In this document: positions 1-5,205 of the stretch, piece by piece | How positions within the stretch are numbered: the first letter of the stretch is position 1 | Layout: the number at the start of each line of letters is the position of its first letter | DNA from: Solobacterium sp. | GTDB taxonomy: Bacteria; Bacillota_I; Bacilli_A; Erysipelotrichales; Erysipelotrichaceae | NCBI GenBank assembly: GCA_017514645.1 | Contig: JAFWJP010000272.1 | Coordinates: 1-5,205, forward strand | Length of the DNA stretch: 5,205 bases | Reading direction: 5' to 3' | The notes under the pieces: generated by a model | The model's database searches: none | Seen by the model: only the letters and a program-made list of their open reading frames with translations | Told to the model about the DNA's origin: nothing | Program-made: the position numbers and the translations under genes

Positions 1-542
1 AGCATATCCTCTTCCTTTTTGAAGACAATGCTTTCAACCGTCCGGACCTGATCCGGTGTCTCGGCATAGGAATTGGAGCAGAACGATCCGAAATCATGCG
101 TACCAAGGAAGATGCGGGAAGCTTCTTCCATCCTTGCCGTATCCAGCGGATACGGACACTGATAGGCTGTATGTCTCGTAAATATATCGTATTCCCCGGT
201 GTGGATCCGGTAATCATACTGCTTGCGCAGAACACTGTAGCGCGCATGGAAGAACTCATTCTTCTCTTCTGCCGCAACGATCCGGATATCCTCGGGCAGC
301 ACGCTGTTGAGCGCACTCTTCCATTTTTTCTCCGGCAAAGGACGATCTGTATCAAGGTGAATGACCTGTCCTCCTGCGTTTACACCCGCATCCGTCCTTC
401 CCGCACCGATGATCCGTATCTGCTCATTCGTGATCCGGAACAGAGCGTCTTCCAGAACCGACTGGACCGATGTTCCGTTCTTCTGCGTCTGCCAGCCGCA
501 GTAGGCAGCCCCTTCATAGGCAACTGTGCACTTGATCCTCAC
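1..542 (-). CDS. truA: tRNA pseudouridine(38-40) synthase TruA, C-terminal part cut off by the window edge
   Basis: TruA isomerises uridine to pseudouridine at positions 38, 39 and 40 in the anticodon arm of many tRNAs, in the cytoplasm. The 180 visible residues start with a GTG codon (540-542) placed 8 bases after a GAGG ribosome binding site. Visible family marks are GWQTQ at residues 16-20, the catalytic-loop motif AGRTDAGV at 47-54 with the nucleophile Asp51, LPEDI at 82-86, FHARY at 98-102 and KQYDYRI at 107-113. The family is usually about 245-260 residues, so roughly 70 residues lie beyond base 1. The GTG start overlaps the TGA stop of ecfT as GTGA, which indicates translational coupling at the end of the ecfA1-ecfA2-ecfT-truA block. 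Oddity: the motif reads GVNA where GVHA or GVHG is usual, with Asn55 in the His place. The identification is secure; only the C-terminus is unseen. Confidence 0.96.
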   Translation of the reverse strand, partial: MRIKCTVAYEGAAYCGWQTQKNGTSVQSVLEDALFRITNEQIRIIGAGRTDAGVNAGGQVIHLDTDRPLPEKKWKSALNSVLPEDIRIVAAEEKNEFFHARYSVLRKQYDYRIHTGEYDIFTRHTAYQCPYPLDTARMEEASRIFLGTHDFGSFCSNSYAETPDQVRTVESIVFKKEEDM

Positions 543-1342
543 GGAAGTATCCTCGCCAGAACGATCACGCCTGCCAGAACCGCATTTGCTCCGACAACGG
601 TCAGCCAGTCTGCCGCACGCATATGCAGCACCTTGTAGCGTGTACGCTTTTCACCCGGCGCATAGCCGCGTGCTTCCATCGCGTTCGCCAGATCATCCGC
701 CCGCTGGAATGCAGACACAAACAGCGGAACGATCAGGGAAAGTATGGCAGCGATCTTCTCCGAGAACCTGCCTTCCTTCATATCCACGCCCCGGCTTTCC
801 TGTGCCTTCATGATCCGCATCGTTTCCTCGATCAGATCCGGAATAAACCGCAGGGCAATACTGATCAGCATCGCAATCTCATGCGCCGGAACACCGATCT
901 TCGATGCCGGCATCAGAAGATCTTCAATACCAAGCGTCATGTCCAGAGGCTTGGTCGTCGCAGTCAGACAGGTCGTGATCATGATCATCAGCAGCAGCCT
1001 TACGACGATATACAATGTCTGTGCTACAGCACCTGTATAGACAGAGAACTTCCCGAGTGTAACCAGAACCTCACCCGTACGAATCATCAGACAGTTCATC
1101 AGGAACAGAAAGATCATCATGACAATCATCGGCTTCATTGATTTCCAGATAAAGCCGAACGAAAGCCTGGACAGAAGGATCGTACCTGCCGCAATCACGA
1201 ACAGTACCGCATACCCGATCCAGCCGGCCGGAATAAAGACGGCAATCAGGAACGCCAGCATTGCGATGATCTTCGCCCGCGGATCCAGCCGGTGCACCGG
1301 AGAATTCAGCGGTATGTATTTTCCCAGTACAAAATTACCCAT
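539..1342 (-). CDS. ecfT: Energy-coupling factor transporter transmembrane protein EcfT
   Basis: EcfT is the membrane scaffold of ECF transporters. It links the two ATPases EcfA1 and EcfA2 to exchangeable substrate-binding S components and passes on the ATP-driven movement. The 267-residue length is normal for the family. Near the N-terminus is the family motif HRLDPRAKI (18-26). Hydrophobic segments are visible at about 26-39, 41-60, 70-87, 105-127, 198-212 and 244-265. The two Ala-Arg-Gly-type coupling motifs, which contact the ATPase grooves, appear as QESRG (181-185) and MEARG (222-226) on the cytoplasmic helices. The ATG start follows an AGGTG ribosome binding site that lies inside the end of ecfA2. 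The gene overlaps ecfA2 by 8 bases and truA by 4. No S component is encoded nearby, so this EcfT probably serves several S proteins encoded elsewhere; that is inference from context. Confidence 0.96.
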   Translation of the reverse strand: MGNFVLGKYIPLNSPVHRLDPRAKIIAMLAFLIAVFIPAGWIGYAVLFVIAAGTILLSRLSFGFIWKSMKPMIVMMIFLFLMNCLMIRTGEVLVTLGKFSVYTGAVAQTLYIVVRLLLMIMITTCLTATTKPLDMTLGIEDLLMPASKIGVPAHEIAMLISIALRFIPDLIEETMRIMKAQESRGVDMKEGRFSEKIAAILSLIVPLFVSAFQRADDLANAMEARGYAPGEKRTRYKVLHMRAADWLTVVGANAVLAGVIVLARILP

Positions 1343-2195
1343 GTCTCTTCACCTGCCGGGCGATGCATTTCGCCAGAGCACTCGTCGTATTGATTTCCTT
1401 CGGAATATCAAAGCCTGCCTCCCTGAGCGCATCACAGGTACGTATGATGGCCGGCGGAAGAATATTCATACTCCGGCAGATGGATGAATCCGCAAAGAAA
1501 TCACGGGCACTCATATGCGCTGCCGCCTTCCCGTCCGCCATGACCACGACTTCATCGCAGTATACAAACACCTGCTCCATATCATGCGTCACGATAATCA
1601 CGGTCTTGCCGCGTTTCGTGTTCAGTGTACGGAACAGTTTCATCATCTCTTCGGTTCCCCGCGGATCCAGTCCGGCAGTCGGTTCATCCAGCACCAGAAC
1701 CTGCGGATCCATGGCCAGGATCCCGGCAATCGCTGCCCTGCGCTTCTGACCGCCGGAAAGCTCCAGCGGACTGCGTTCATCATACTGCTCATCAAGACCG
1801 CACAGACGCAGCGCTTCCTTTGCCCGTTTCTGCGCTTCTTCTTCACTCACCCCGAAGTTCTTCGGTCCGAAGGAAACATCCTTCAGCACCGTCTCTTCGA
1901 ACAGCTGGTATTCCGGAAACTGGAAGATCAGCCCAACCTCACCGCGGAGTTTCTTCAGCCCCTTTGGTGCTGTACCGGCTGTGATCTCCCTGTCCATGAC
2001 GCGCACCGTACCGGATGAAGGCAGCAGAAGGGCGTTCAGATGCTGAACCAGCGTACTCTTGCCGGAACCGGTCTGACCGATGACAGCTGTCATCTTCCCT
2101 TCGGAGAATTCCAGATCCACGTCATCCAGCGCCTTGAATTCATACGGAGTTCCTGCACTGTATATATGGCTTACTTTGTCGAACGCAATCGGCAT
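1335..2195 (-). CDS. ecfA2: Energy-coupling factor transporter ATP-binding protein EcfA2
   Basis: EcfA2 is one of the two ATPases of the ECF vitamin and micronutrient importer. It is predicted to be a peripheral cytoplasmic-face protein pairing with EcfA1 on EcfT. The 286 residues contain a complete ABC ATPase: Walker A GQTGSGKST at 40-48, Q-loop IFQFPEYQLF at 90-99, signature LSGGQKRRAAIAG at 146-158, Walker B LVLDEP at 167-172 with catalytic Glu171, D-loop AGLDP at 174-178 and the switch His204 in VTHDM. The DEPTAGLDP form and the N-terminal Y-x-x-G-T-P segment (12-17) are typical of EcfA2 as opposed to EcfA1. The ATG start has a GGAGG box 4 bases upstream, located within the last codons of ecfA1. 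The overlaps, 25 bases with ecfA1 and 8 with ecfT, suggest coupled translation. All catalytic residues are present, so the protein should be active. Confidence 0.97.
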   Translation of the reverse strand: MPIAFDKVSHIYSAGTPYEFKALDDVDLEFSEGKMTAVIGQTGSGKSTLVQHLNALLLPSSGTVRVMDREITAGTAPKGLKKLRGEVGLIFQFPEYQLFEETVLKDVSFGPKNFGVSEEEAQKRAKEALRLCGLDEQYDERSPLELSGGQKRRAAIAGILAMDPQVLVLDEPTAGLDPRGTEEMMKLFRTLNTKRGKTVIIVTHDMEQVFVYCDEVVVMADGKAAAHMSARDFFADSSICRSMNILPPAIIRTCDALREAGFDIPKEINTTSALAKCIARQVKRHG

Positions 2196-2998
2196 AATTC
2201 CTCCACTGCACCTTCGATCCGCAGCGTTTCATCCAGACGGACCCCGTACCGCTTCAGTTCTTTGGCCAGTTTCATACTGAACGGAATGTCCAGACCCGTC
2301 TTCCGGATCCTGTCCTCGGAACTGAACACCGCTTCCGGTGTATCGCTCATGACCAGTTTCCCTTTATCCAGCAGAACGACCTGGTCGCTCATGCTGACTT
2401 CCTCAATATCATGTGTAATCGACAGAATCGTCAATGACCGGTCTTCATGAAGCGTCCGGATCACCTGCTTGATCCTGTCCTTTCCCTGCGGATCCAGCAT
2501 CGATGTCGCTTCATCGAAGATCAGGATCTCCGGAGCCATTGCCAGTACACCGGCGATCGCTACCCGCTGCTTCTGACCGCCTGACAAACGGGACGGTTCA
2601 CTTTCCAGATAGGACGTCATACCGACTTCTGCCGCAAAATGCTCAATGATGCCATCCATCTCCGCCTGCGGAACACAATGGTTCTCCAGACCGAAGGCGA
2701 TATCATCCCGGACCGTAGATCCGATGAACTGATTGTCCGGATTCTGAAAGACAATGCCGATCTTTCTGCGGATCTCCAGCAGGTTTTCCCGTTCCATCGC
2801 AATGCCGTCGATCAGGATCGTTCCGCTCTTCTTGTCCAGGAGACCGGCAATCAGCTTGGCAGCTGTCGATTTTCCGCTGCCGTTTCTGCCGACGATCGTG
2901 CAGTACGTCCCCTTCTCCACGGAAAAACCGACGTCCTCGACCGCATTGGTCTGTCCGTCATAGCTGAACGTCAGGTTTTTGACTTCTACTGCACTCAT
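2171..2998 (-). CDS. ecfA1: Energy-coupling factor transporter ATP-binding protein EcfA1
   Basis: EcfA1 is the first ATPase of the ECF importer and leads the transporter block. With the ATG at 2996-2998 it is 275 residues, a normal length. Its start MSAVEVKNLTFSY matches the usual N-terminus, with the adenine-stacking Tyr13. Domains in order are Walker A GRNGSGKST (37-45), Q-loop VFQNPDNQF (83-91), signature LSGGQKQRVAIAG (138-150), Walker B ILIFDEA (158-164) with Glu163, D-loop SMLDP (166-170) and switch His196. The DEATSMLDP form is the EcfA1 type and complements the DEPTAGLDP of EcfA2. A possible upstream ATG at 3040 would add 14 residues (MFFFFYVYNKG...) encoded by the tail of a terminator and has no ribosome binding site; the chosen start has AAAGGGG 8 bases upstream. 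The gene overlaps ecfA2 by 25 bases. Confidence 0.96.
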   Translation of the reverse strand: MSAVEVKNLTFSYDGQTNAVEDVGFSVEKGTYCTIVGRNGSGKSTAAKLIAGLLDKKSGTILIDGIAMERENLLEIRRKIGIVFQNPDNQFIGSTVRDDIAFGLENHCVPQAEMDGIIEHFAAEVGMTSYLESEPSRLSGGQKQRVAIAGVLAMAPEILIFDEATSMLDPQGKDRIKQVIRTLHEDRSLTILSITHDIEEVSMSDQVVLLDKGKLVMSDTPEAVFSSEDRIRKTGLDIPFSMKLAKELKRYGVRLDETLRIEGAVEELCRLRSTK

Positions 2999-3006
2999 AG
3001 CGGGAA

Positions 3007-3013
3007 CCCCTTT
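3007..3013 (-). promoter_or_regulatory. Ribosome binding site deciding the ecfA1 start
   Basis: On the minus strand AAAGGGG lies 8 bases before the ATG at 2998. It supports this start over the in-frame ATG at 3040, whose upstream sequence is the GC-rich terminator stem. Confidence 0.7.
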
Positions 3014-3019
3014 ATTATA
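3014..3019 (-). promoter_or_regulatory. Candidate -10 box for the ecfA1-ecfA2-ecfT-truA block
   Basis: A perfect TATAAT on the minus strand sits between the upstream terminator tail and the ecfA1 ribosome binding site, 15 bases before the ATG. No good -35 box is seen at 16-18 bases upstream: that region is the T-rich terminator tail (CTTTGT or TTTGTT at best). If used, initiation would fall about 7 bases downstream, inside or after the AAAGGGG box, leaving a leader of only about 8 bases. The match may therefore be coincidental, with the block read by escape through the terminator. Confidence 0.35.
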
Positions 3020-3024
3020 GACAT

Positions 3025-3059
3025 AAAAAAAGAAAAACAAAGCCCGGATTCCTCCGGGC
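3025..3059 (-). terminator. Rho-independent terminator after the RraB-like gene
   Basis: On the minus strand, 14 bases after the stop codon of the gene ending at 3074, a perfect 7-bp stem GCCCGGA/TCCGGGC (3053-3059 pairing with 3042-3048) closes a 4-base loop (3049-3052). It is followed by the T-rich tail TTTGTTTTTCTTTTTTT (3041-3025). This is a textbook intrinsic terminator. It separates the homoserine dehydrogenase and RraB-like genes from the ECF block. Confidence 0.93.
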
Positions 3060-3073
3060 CCTTAGTCTTTTTG

Positions 3074-3586
3074 TTACTCTTCGATGCGGTATCCTTCGTA
3101 GATGCCGTTCAGTGCGCAGACCTGATTGGCCACGTTGTAGATATCGCTCAGGATCTTTCCCTCGGAAGTGAAGAACTTCCGGGTGATGACGATCTCGAAC
3201 GCACCGATCGCCTCCGTCTCAAAGCCGTTTTCCTTGGCGATACCGACATACTTTTCAGTTGTCTCGCGGTCCGCAAACTTTGCTTTGTGGGACATTGTGA
3301 TCAGTGTATCTGCCGGATACTGACGGTTGAATTCAGGATTGCGCTCAAACTGAGTCTCGATGAAATCCGTATCCAGGAACGGATACAGGTCCTTCACTGC
3401 CGCAATCTCCGGCTTGAGTTCCTTTTCCTCTTCCTCTTCCAGGTCGATGAAGTGAACACCTTCATCCTCTTCGTCTTTATTGTCTTCGTTCTCGGTGATG
3501 ACCTTGGCGGTAATGACAGCCGCAGCTGTGACCGCAGCTGTTACAGCAGCCGTCATCAATGCCGCAATGATACTTCTGCGAAACAT
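3074..3586 (-). CDS. Membrane-anchored acidic protein with a C-terminal RraB-like domain
   Basis: The function is not established. The 170 residues have three parts. First comes an N-terminal anchor with a short basic start (FRRS) and an Ala/Thr/Val-rich helix at about 6-29. Next is a strongly acidic linker at 32-58, including EEEEEKE at 50-56. Last is a folded-looking domain from about 94 to 169. By eye that domain fits the RraB family (ribonuclease E activity regulator B): a KAKFADRETTEKY segment, then AKENGFETE, a strand ending VITR, a long helix, and a terminal GIYEGYRIEE that resembles the family's G-x-YDGW ending, with Gly-Tyr in place of Gly-Trp. The start ATG is preceded by AGAGG 9 bases upstream. 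The gene lies 69 bases after homoserine dehydrogenase and ends at an intrinsic terminator, so it may be the second gene of that transcript. The coding call is firm; the RraB assignment is inference from remembered family features. Confidence 0.88.
   Translation of the reverse strand: MFRRSIIAALMTAAVTAAVTAAAVITAKVITENEDNKDEEDEGVHFIDLEEEEEKELKPEIAAVKDLYPFLDTDFIETQFERNPEFNRQYPADTLITMSHKAKFADRETTEKYVGIAKENGFETEAIGAFEIVITRKFFTSEGKILSDIYNVANQVCALNGIYEGYRIEE
3515..3553 (-). repeat. Imperfect 12-base tandem repeat coding the Thr-Ala-Ala-Val helix
   Basis: Three consecutive units on the minus strand, ACGGCTGCTGTA (3553-3542), ACAGCTGCGGTC (3541-3530) and a 15-base third unit carrying one extra Ala codon (3529-3515), encode TAAV-TAAV-TAAAV in the membrane anchor of the RraB-like protein. 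The pattern looks like local duplication with drift. It gives the helix a small-residue face of the kind that can favour helix packing. Confidence 0.6.
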
Positions 3587-3655
3587 AGTGTTTACCTCTC
3601 TTTCATATCATTTTAAACCTGTTTCGGTTGTTTGATGCGTGTTTTCTTTGAATCT

Positions 3656-4786
3656 CTATTCTTCGACCGATGCGATGAACAGTTCCGGATCACCGCAGGA
3701 CTCCAGCAGAGGCAGCAGTTCGCTGTAGCGGATCTTCTTTGTGATGATCACATCACCGTCTATAACTTCCGCAGCACTGCGGAAAGCCTCCGCTGCTGAA
3801 GTACGGATGTAATAGACTTCTTCCGTAAGATCGTTGTTCAGCGGCATTTCATAGCAGTGTCCCGCTGTACGCTCTCCTTCACCGATACTGATGATATCCT
3901 GTACAACTGCGTGCGCTGTCGGGTATCTTCCTGCTCCCTGTCCGATATAGCTGCTGGGACCGAGCGTCGTGCTCTGCGCAGTCAGTCCGTTCAGGTTTAC
4001 GGATACCGATGCCAGGAGATTGGTATTCTTCAGCATCCTTGGCATGACGCACAGTTCCGCATGATCATCATACAGTCTGCCCGAACCGATCAGCTTCAGT
4101 GTATGGTTGTTTTCCCGGGCATAGGCGATATCTCCCGCACTGACGTGACGGATACCCCAGCAGGGAATCTTCTCCGTATCCGGCAGAATACCGAATCCGG
4201 CCGCAGCGCTCAGCGCGACCTTGTACCGGGCGTCATATCCATCAATGTCATCTGTCGGATCTGCTTCAGCATATCCCGCTTCCTGCGCTTGTTTCAGCGC
4301 ATCGGCAAACGGACTGCCCTGTTCCGTCATCTGACTCAGGATATAGTTTGTCGTTCCGTTGATGATACCGCTGAATGACGTTACTTCATCGATCCTCTGC
4401 AGACGGATCAGTTCATGGATCCAGGGAATTCCTCCGCCGACACACGCCTCATAGCGCAGGTCACAGCCGTTCTTTTCTGCCAGATCCTGCAGCTCCGCGT
4501 AATACGCCGCAAGCATCTTCTTGTTTGATGTTACGACATCGTATCCGGCTTCCAGAGCCCGTCTGACATAGGTATGCGCAGGTTCCAGTCCGCCCATGCA
4601 CTCAACGACCAGTTCGATATCCTCTTCGGCAAAAACCTCTTCCGGATCAGCCGTAACACGGGAATCCGGATGTGCTGCTGTATTTCTGACAAGAACCTTG
4701 GCGACCTTCCCGTATTCCGGATGTTCATCCATGATATCCAGAACACCCTGACCGACAACACCGCAACCCAAAAGAACGATTTTCAT
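3656..4786 (-). CDS. hom: Homoserine dehydrogenase with a shortened C-terminal region
   Basis: The enzyme reduces aspartate semialdehyde to homoserine with NAD(P)H, the branch step to threonine and methionine, in the cytoplasm. From the ATG at 4784-4786 it has 376 residues. The nucleotide-binding fold has GCGVVG at 7-12 and the TSNKKML segment at 86-92. The catalytic domain has GGGIP (117-121), NGTTNYIL (143-150), and the full family signature from Ala167 to Lys189 with Glu174, Asp180, Asp185 and Lys189. GAGRYPTAHAV (284-294) closes the core. After YYIRT (325-329) only about 47 residues remain, without the usual ACT-domain pattern, so the protein is shorter than the common form of about 430 residues. 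A GTG at 4795 could add three residues, but it overlaps the AGAGGTG ribosome binding site, which is ideally spaced (8 bases) for the ATG. It may be co-transcribed with the RraB-like gene downstream. Confidence 0.95.
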   Translation of the reverse strand: MKIVLLGCGVVGQGVLDIMDEHPEYGKVAKVLVRNTAAHPDSRVTADPEEVFAEEDIELVVECMGGLEPAHTYVRRALEAGYDVVTSNKKMLAAYYAELQDLAEKNGCDLRYEACVGGGIPWIHELIRLQRIDEVTSFSGIINGTTNYILSQMTEQGSPFADALKQAQEAGYAEADPTDDIDGYDARYKVALSAAAGFGILPDTEKIPCWGIRHVSAGDIAYARENNHTLKLIGSGRLYDDHAELCVMPRMLKNTNLLASVSVNLNGLTAQSTTLGPSSYIGQGAGRYPTAHAVVQDIISIGEGERTAGHCYEMPLNNDLTEEVYYIRTSAAEAFRSAAEVIDGDVIITKKIRYSELLPLLESCGDPELFIASVEE

Positions 4787-4792
4787 ATCATT

Positions 4793-4799
4793 CACCTCT
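4793..4799 (-). promoter_or_regulatory. Ribosome binding site deciding the homoserine dehydrogenase start
   Basis: AGAGGTG on the minus strand leaves 8 bases between its AGAGG core and the ATG at 4786. The alternative GTG start at 4795 lies inside this box and so would have no usable site of its own. Confidence 0.75.
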
Positions 4800-4806
4800 C
4801 AACCAA

Positions 4807-4835
4807 ATCGTACCATCGCTGACCTTTTCATTCAA
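4807..4835 (-). promoter_or_regulatory. Predicted promoter of homoserine dehydrogenase
   Basis: On the minus strand a -35 box TTGAAT (4835-4830) is followed by exactly 17 bases and a -10 box TACGAT (4812-4807) with an upstream TG at the extended -10 position (TGGTACGAT). Initiation would be expected near 4800, giving a leader of about 14 bases that just contains the AGAGGTG site. This also argues against the GTG start at 4795. No riboswitch or T-box leader would fit in this space. Confidence 0.65.
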
Positions 4836-4855
4836 GAACAGGCATATGCTATAAT
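4827..4855 (+). promoter_or_regulatory. Predicted extended -10 promoter of the small membrane protein gene
   Basis: A perfect TATAAT (4850-4855) preceded by TG (4847-4848), giving TGCTATAAT, forms an extended -10 element. The -35 region is weak (TTCATT at 4827-4832 with a 17-base spacer), as is common for extended -10 promoters. Its -35 region overlaps the -35 box of the divergent homoserine dehydrogenase promoter. Predicted initiation near 4862 leaves only about 8 bases before the ATG at 4870. Confidence 0.6.
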
Positions 4856-4869
4856 CAAACAGGGCTATT

Positions 4870-5205
4870 ATGACAAAACGGCTGAGAAGAGGTGTATCCA
4901 TCGCTATCATTGTATTCGACATCCTGATGGTGGTGTTTTTCATCGGTGATGCATTCGCTTCCGGTGATTTCCGGCTTGATTTCATCATGACGTTCCTGTT
5001 CGCTGTGCATGCCTTCCTGAACATCGACTACATCAGCTATCTGACCAAGGATATCCAGGAAGAGGAACAGCAGGAGAACCGGATCCGGCACTATGAAAGC
5101 AGAGTCAGATATCAGGAAGCCCGGCAGGAAGAAGAGTTCGATACCGAGGAACTGATGGAACTCCTGCAGAAGAAGAAGGAAGAGTACACGAACAAAGTAC
5201 AGTAA
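4870..5205 (+). CDS. Small membrane protein with two helices and a charged coiled-coil tail, function unknown
   Basis: I do not recognise a family for this 111-residue protein. It begins with a basic KRLRR segment (3-7). Two hydrophobic helices follow, at about 9-29 and 36-57, joined by a short loop (SGDFRLD). The rest, about 60-108, is very rich in Glu, Gln, Arg and Lys with a likely amphipathic coiled-coil pattern, including ELMELLQKKKEEY (94-106). The positive-inside rule places both ends in the cytoplasm with the loop outside. The ATG follows a weak AGGG site and an extended -10 promoter. It is divergent from homoserine dehydrogenase, and the shared promoter region could couple their expression. 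A scaffold or partner-binding role for the tail is possible but only a guess. The stop codon TAA is at the last base of the window, so the gene is complete. Confidence 0.85.
   Translation: MTKRLRRGVSIAIIVFDILMVVFFIGDAFASGDFRLDFIMTFLFAVHAFLNIDYISYLTKDIQEEEQQENRIRHYESRVRYQEARQEEEFDTEELMELLQKKKEEYTNKVQ

Noticed and set aside
96..638. A 180-codon plus-strand open frame opposite truA and the end of ecfT
   Set aside because: The minus strand has well-conserved TruA motifs over this region; the plus frame has no recognisable protein features.
1515..2018. Plus-strand open frames opposite ecfA2
   Set aside because: They lie antisense to a complete ABC ATPase with all motifs and have low-complexity, shadow-like translations.
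1275..2500. Recurrent GCGGATCC strings in the transporter genes
   Set aside because: At least three of them fall on codons for conserved Leu-Asp-Pro segments (the D-loop of each ATPase and LDPRAK of EcfT); coding use explains them without a separate repeat family.
2999..3040. N-terminal extension of EcfA1 from the ATG at 3040
   Set aside because: The extra residues MFFFFYVYNKG come from the terminator T-tract, there is no ribosome binding site before that ATG, and the family start matches the ATG at 2998.
2639..3616. A 325-codon open frame on the plus strand opposite ecfA1 and the RraB-like gene
   Set aside because: It runs antisense across two clear genes and an intrinsic terminator, its translation shows no domain pattern, and it is best explained by codon bias of the real genes.
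3609..3640. Possible terminator or promoter between homoserine dehydrogenase and the RraB-like gene
   Set aside because: The only inverted repeat is a 4-bp AACC/GGTT stem without a T-tract, and the TAAAAT at 3615-3610 has no convincing -35 box, so neither is supported.
4787..4795. GTG start for homoserine dehydrogenase at 4795
   Set aside because: It lies within the AGAGGTG ribosome binding site that is well spaced for the ATG at 4786, and the family usually begins MKI next to the GxGxxG loop.

Overview
The window looks like a chromosomal housekeeping stretch from a low-to-medium GC Gram-positive bacterium (Bacillota). The reasons are the gene order ecfA1-ecfA2-ecfT-truA, the typical EcfA1/EcfA2 pair, AGAGG/GGAGG ribosome binding sites, TATAAT-type promoters and about half G+C. 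An Erysipelotrichia- or Clostridia-like host would fit, but the sequence alone cannot settle this. No mobile element, CRISPR array, tRNA or rRNA was seen.

Five complete genes and one partial gene are on the minus strand, with one gene on the plus strand. Read in the minus direction from the right, the order is: a homoserine dehydrogenase (4786 to 3656); a membrane-anchored acidic protein whose C-terminal domain resembles RraB (3586 to 3074); a strong intrinsic terminator (3059 to 3025); then a tight four-gene block, ecfA1 (2998 to 2171), ecfA2 (2195 to 1335), ecfT (1342 to 539) and truA (542 to beyond base 1). Each junction in that block overlaps, by 25, 8 and 4 bases, so co-transcription and translational coupling are very likely. 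To the right, a small two-helix membrane protein with a charged coiled-coil tail (4870 to 5205) is transcribed divergently from the homoserine dehydrogenase.

EcfA1, EcfA2 and EcfT form the energising module of an energy-coupling factor transporter for vitamins and other micronutrients. No substrate-binding S component is present here, so this is probably the shared (group II) type that serves S components encoded elsewhere. TruA makes pseudouridine at positions 38-40 of tRNA anticodon arms, and its linkage to the ECF module is common in Bacillota. Homoserine dehydrogenase is the branch enzyme towards threonine and methionine. The RraB-like protein and the small membrane protein have no assigned role.

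Intergenic gaps are short (75, 69 and 83 bases) and nothing longer is left unexplained. The points most worth a second look are the membrane-tethered RraB-like protein, the shortened C-terminal region of the homoserine dehydrogenase, an Asn in place of the usual His in the TruA catalytic motif, and the compact back-to-back promoters between homoserine dehydrogenase and the small membrane protein.
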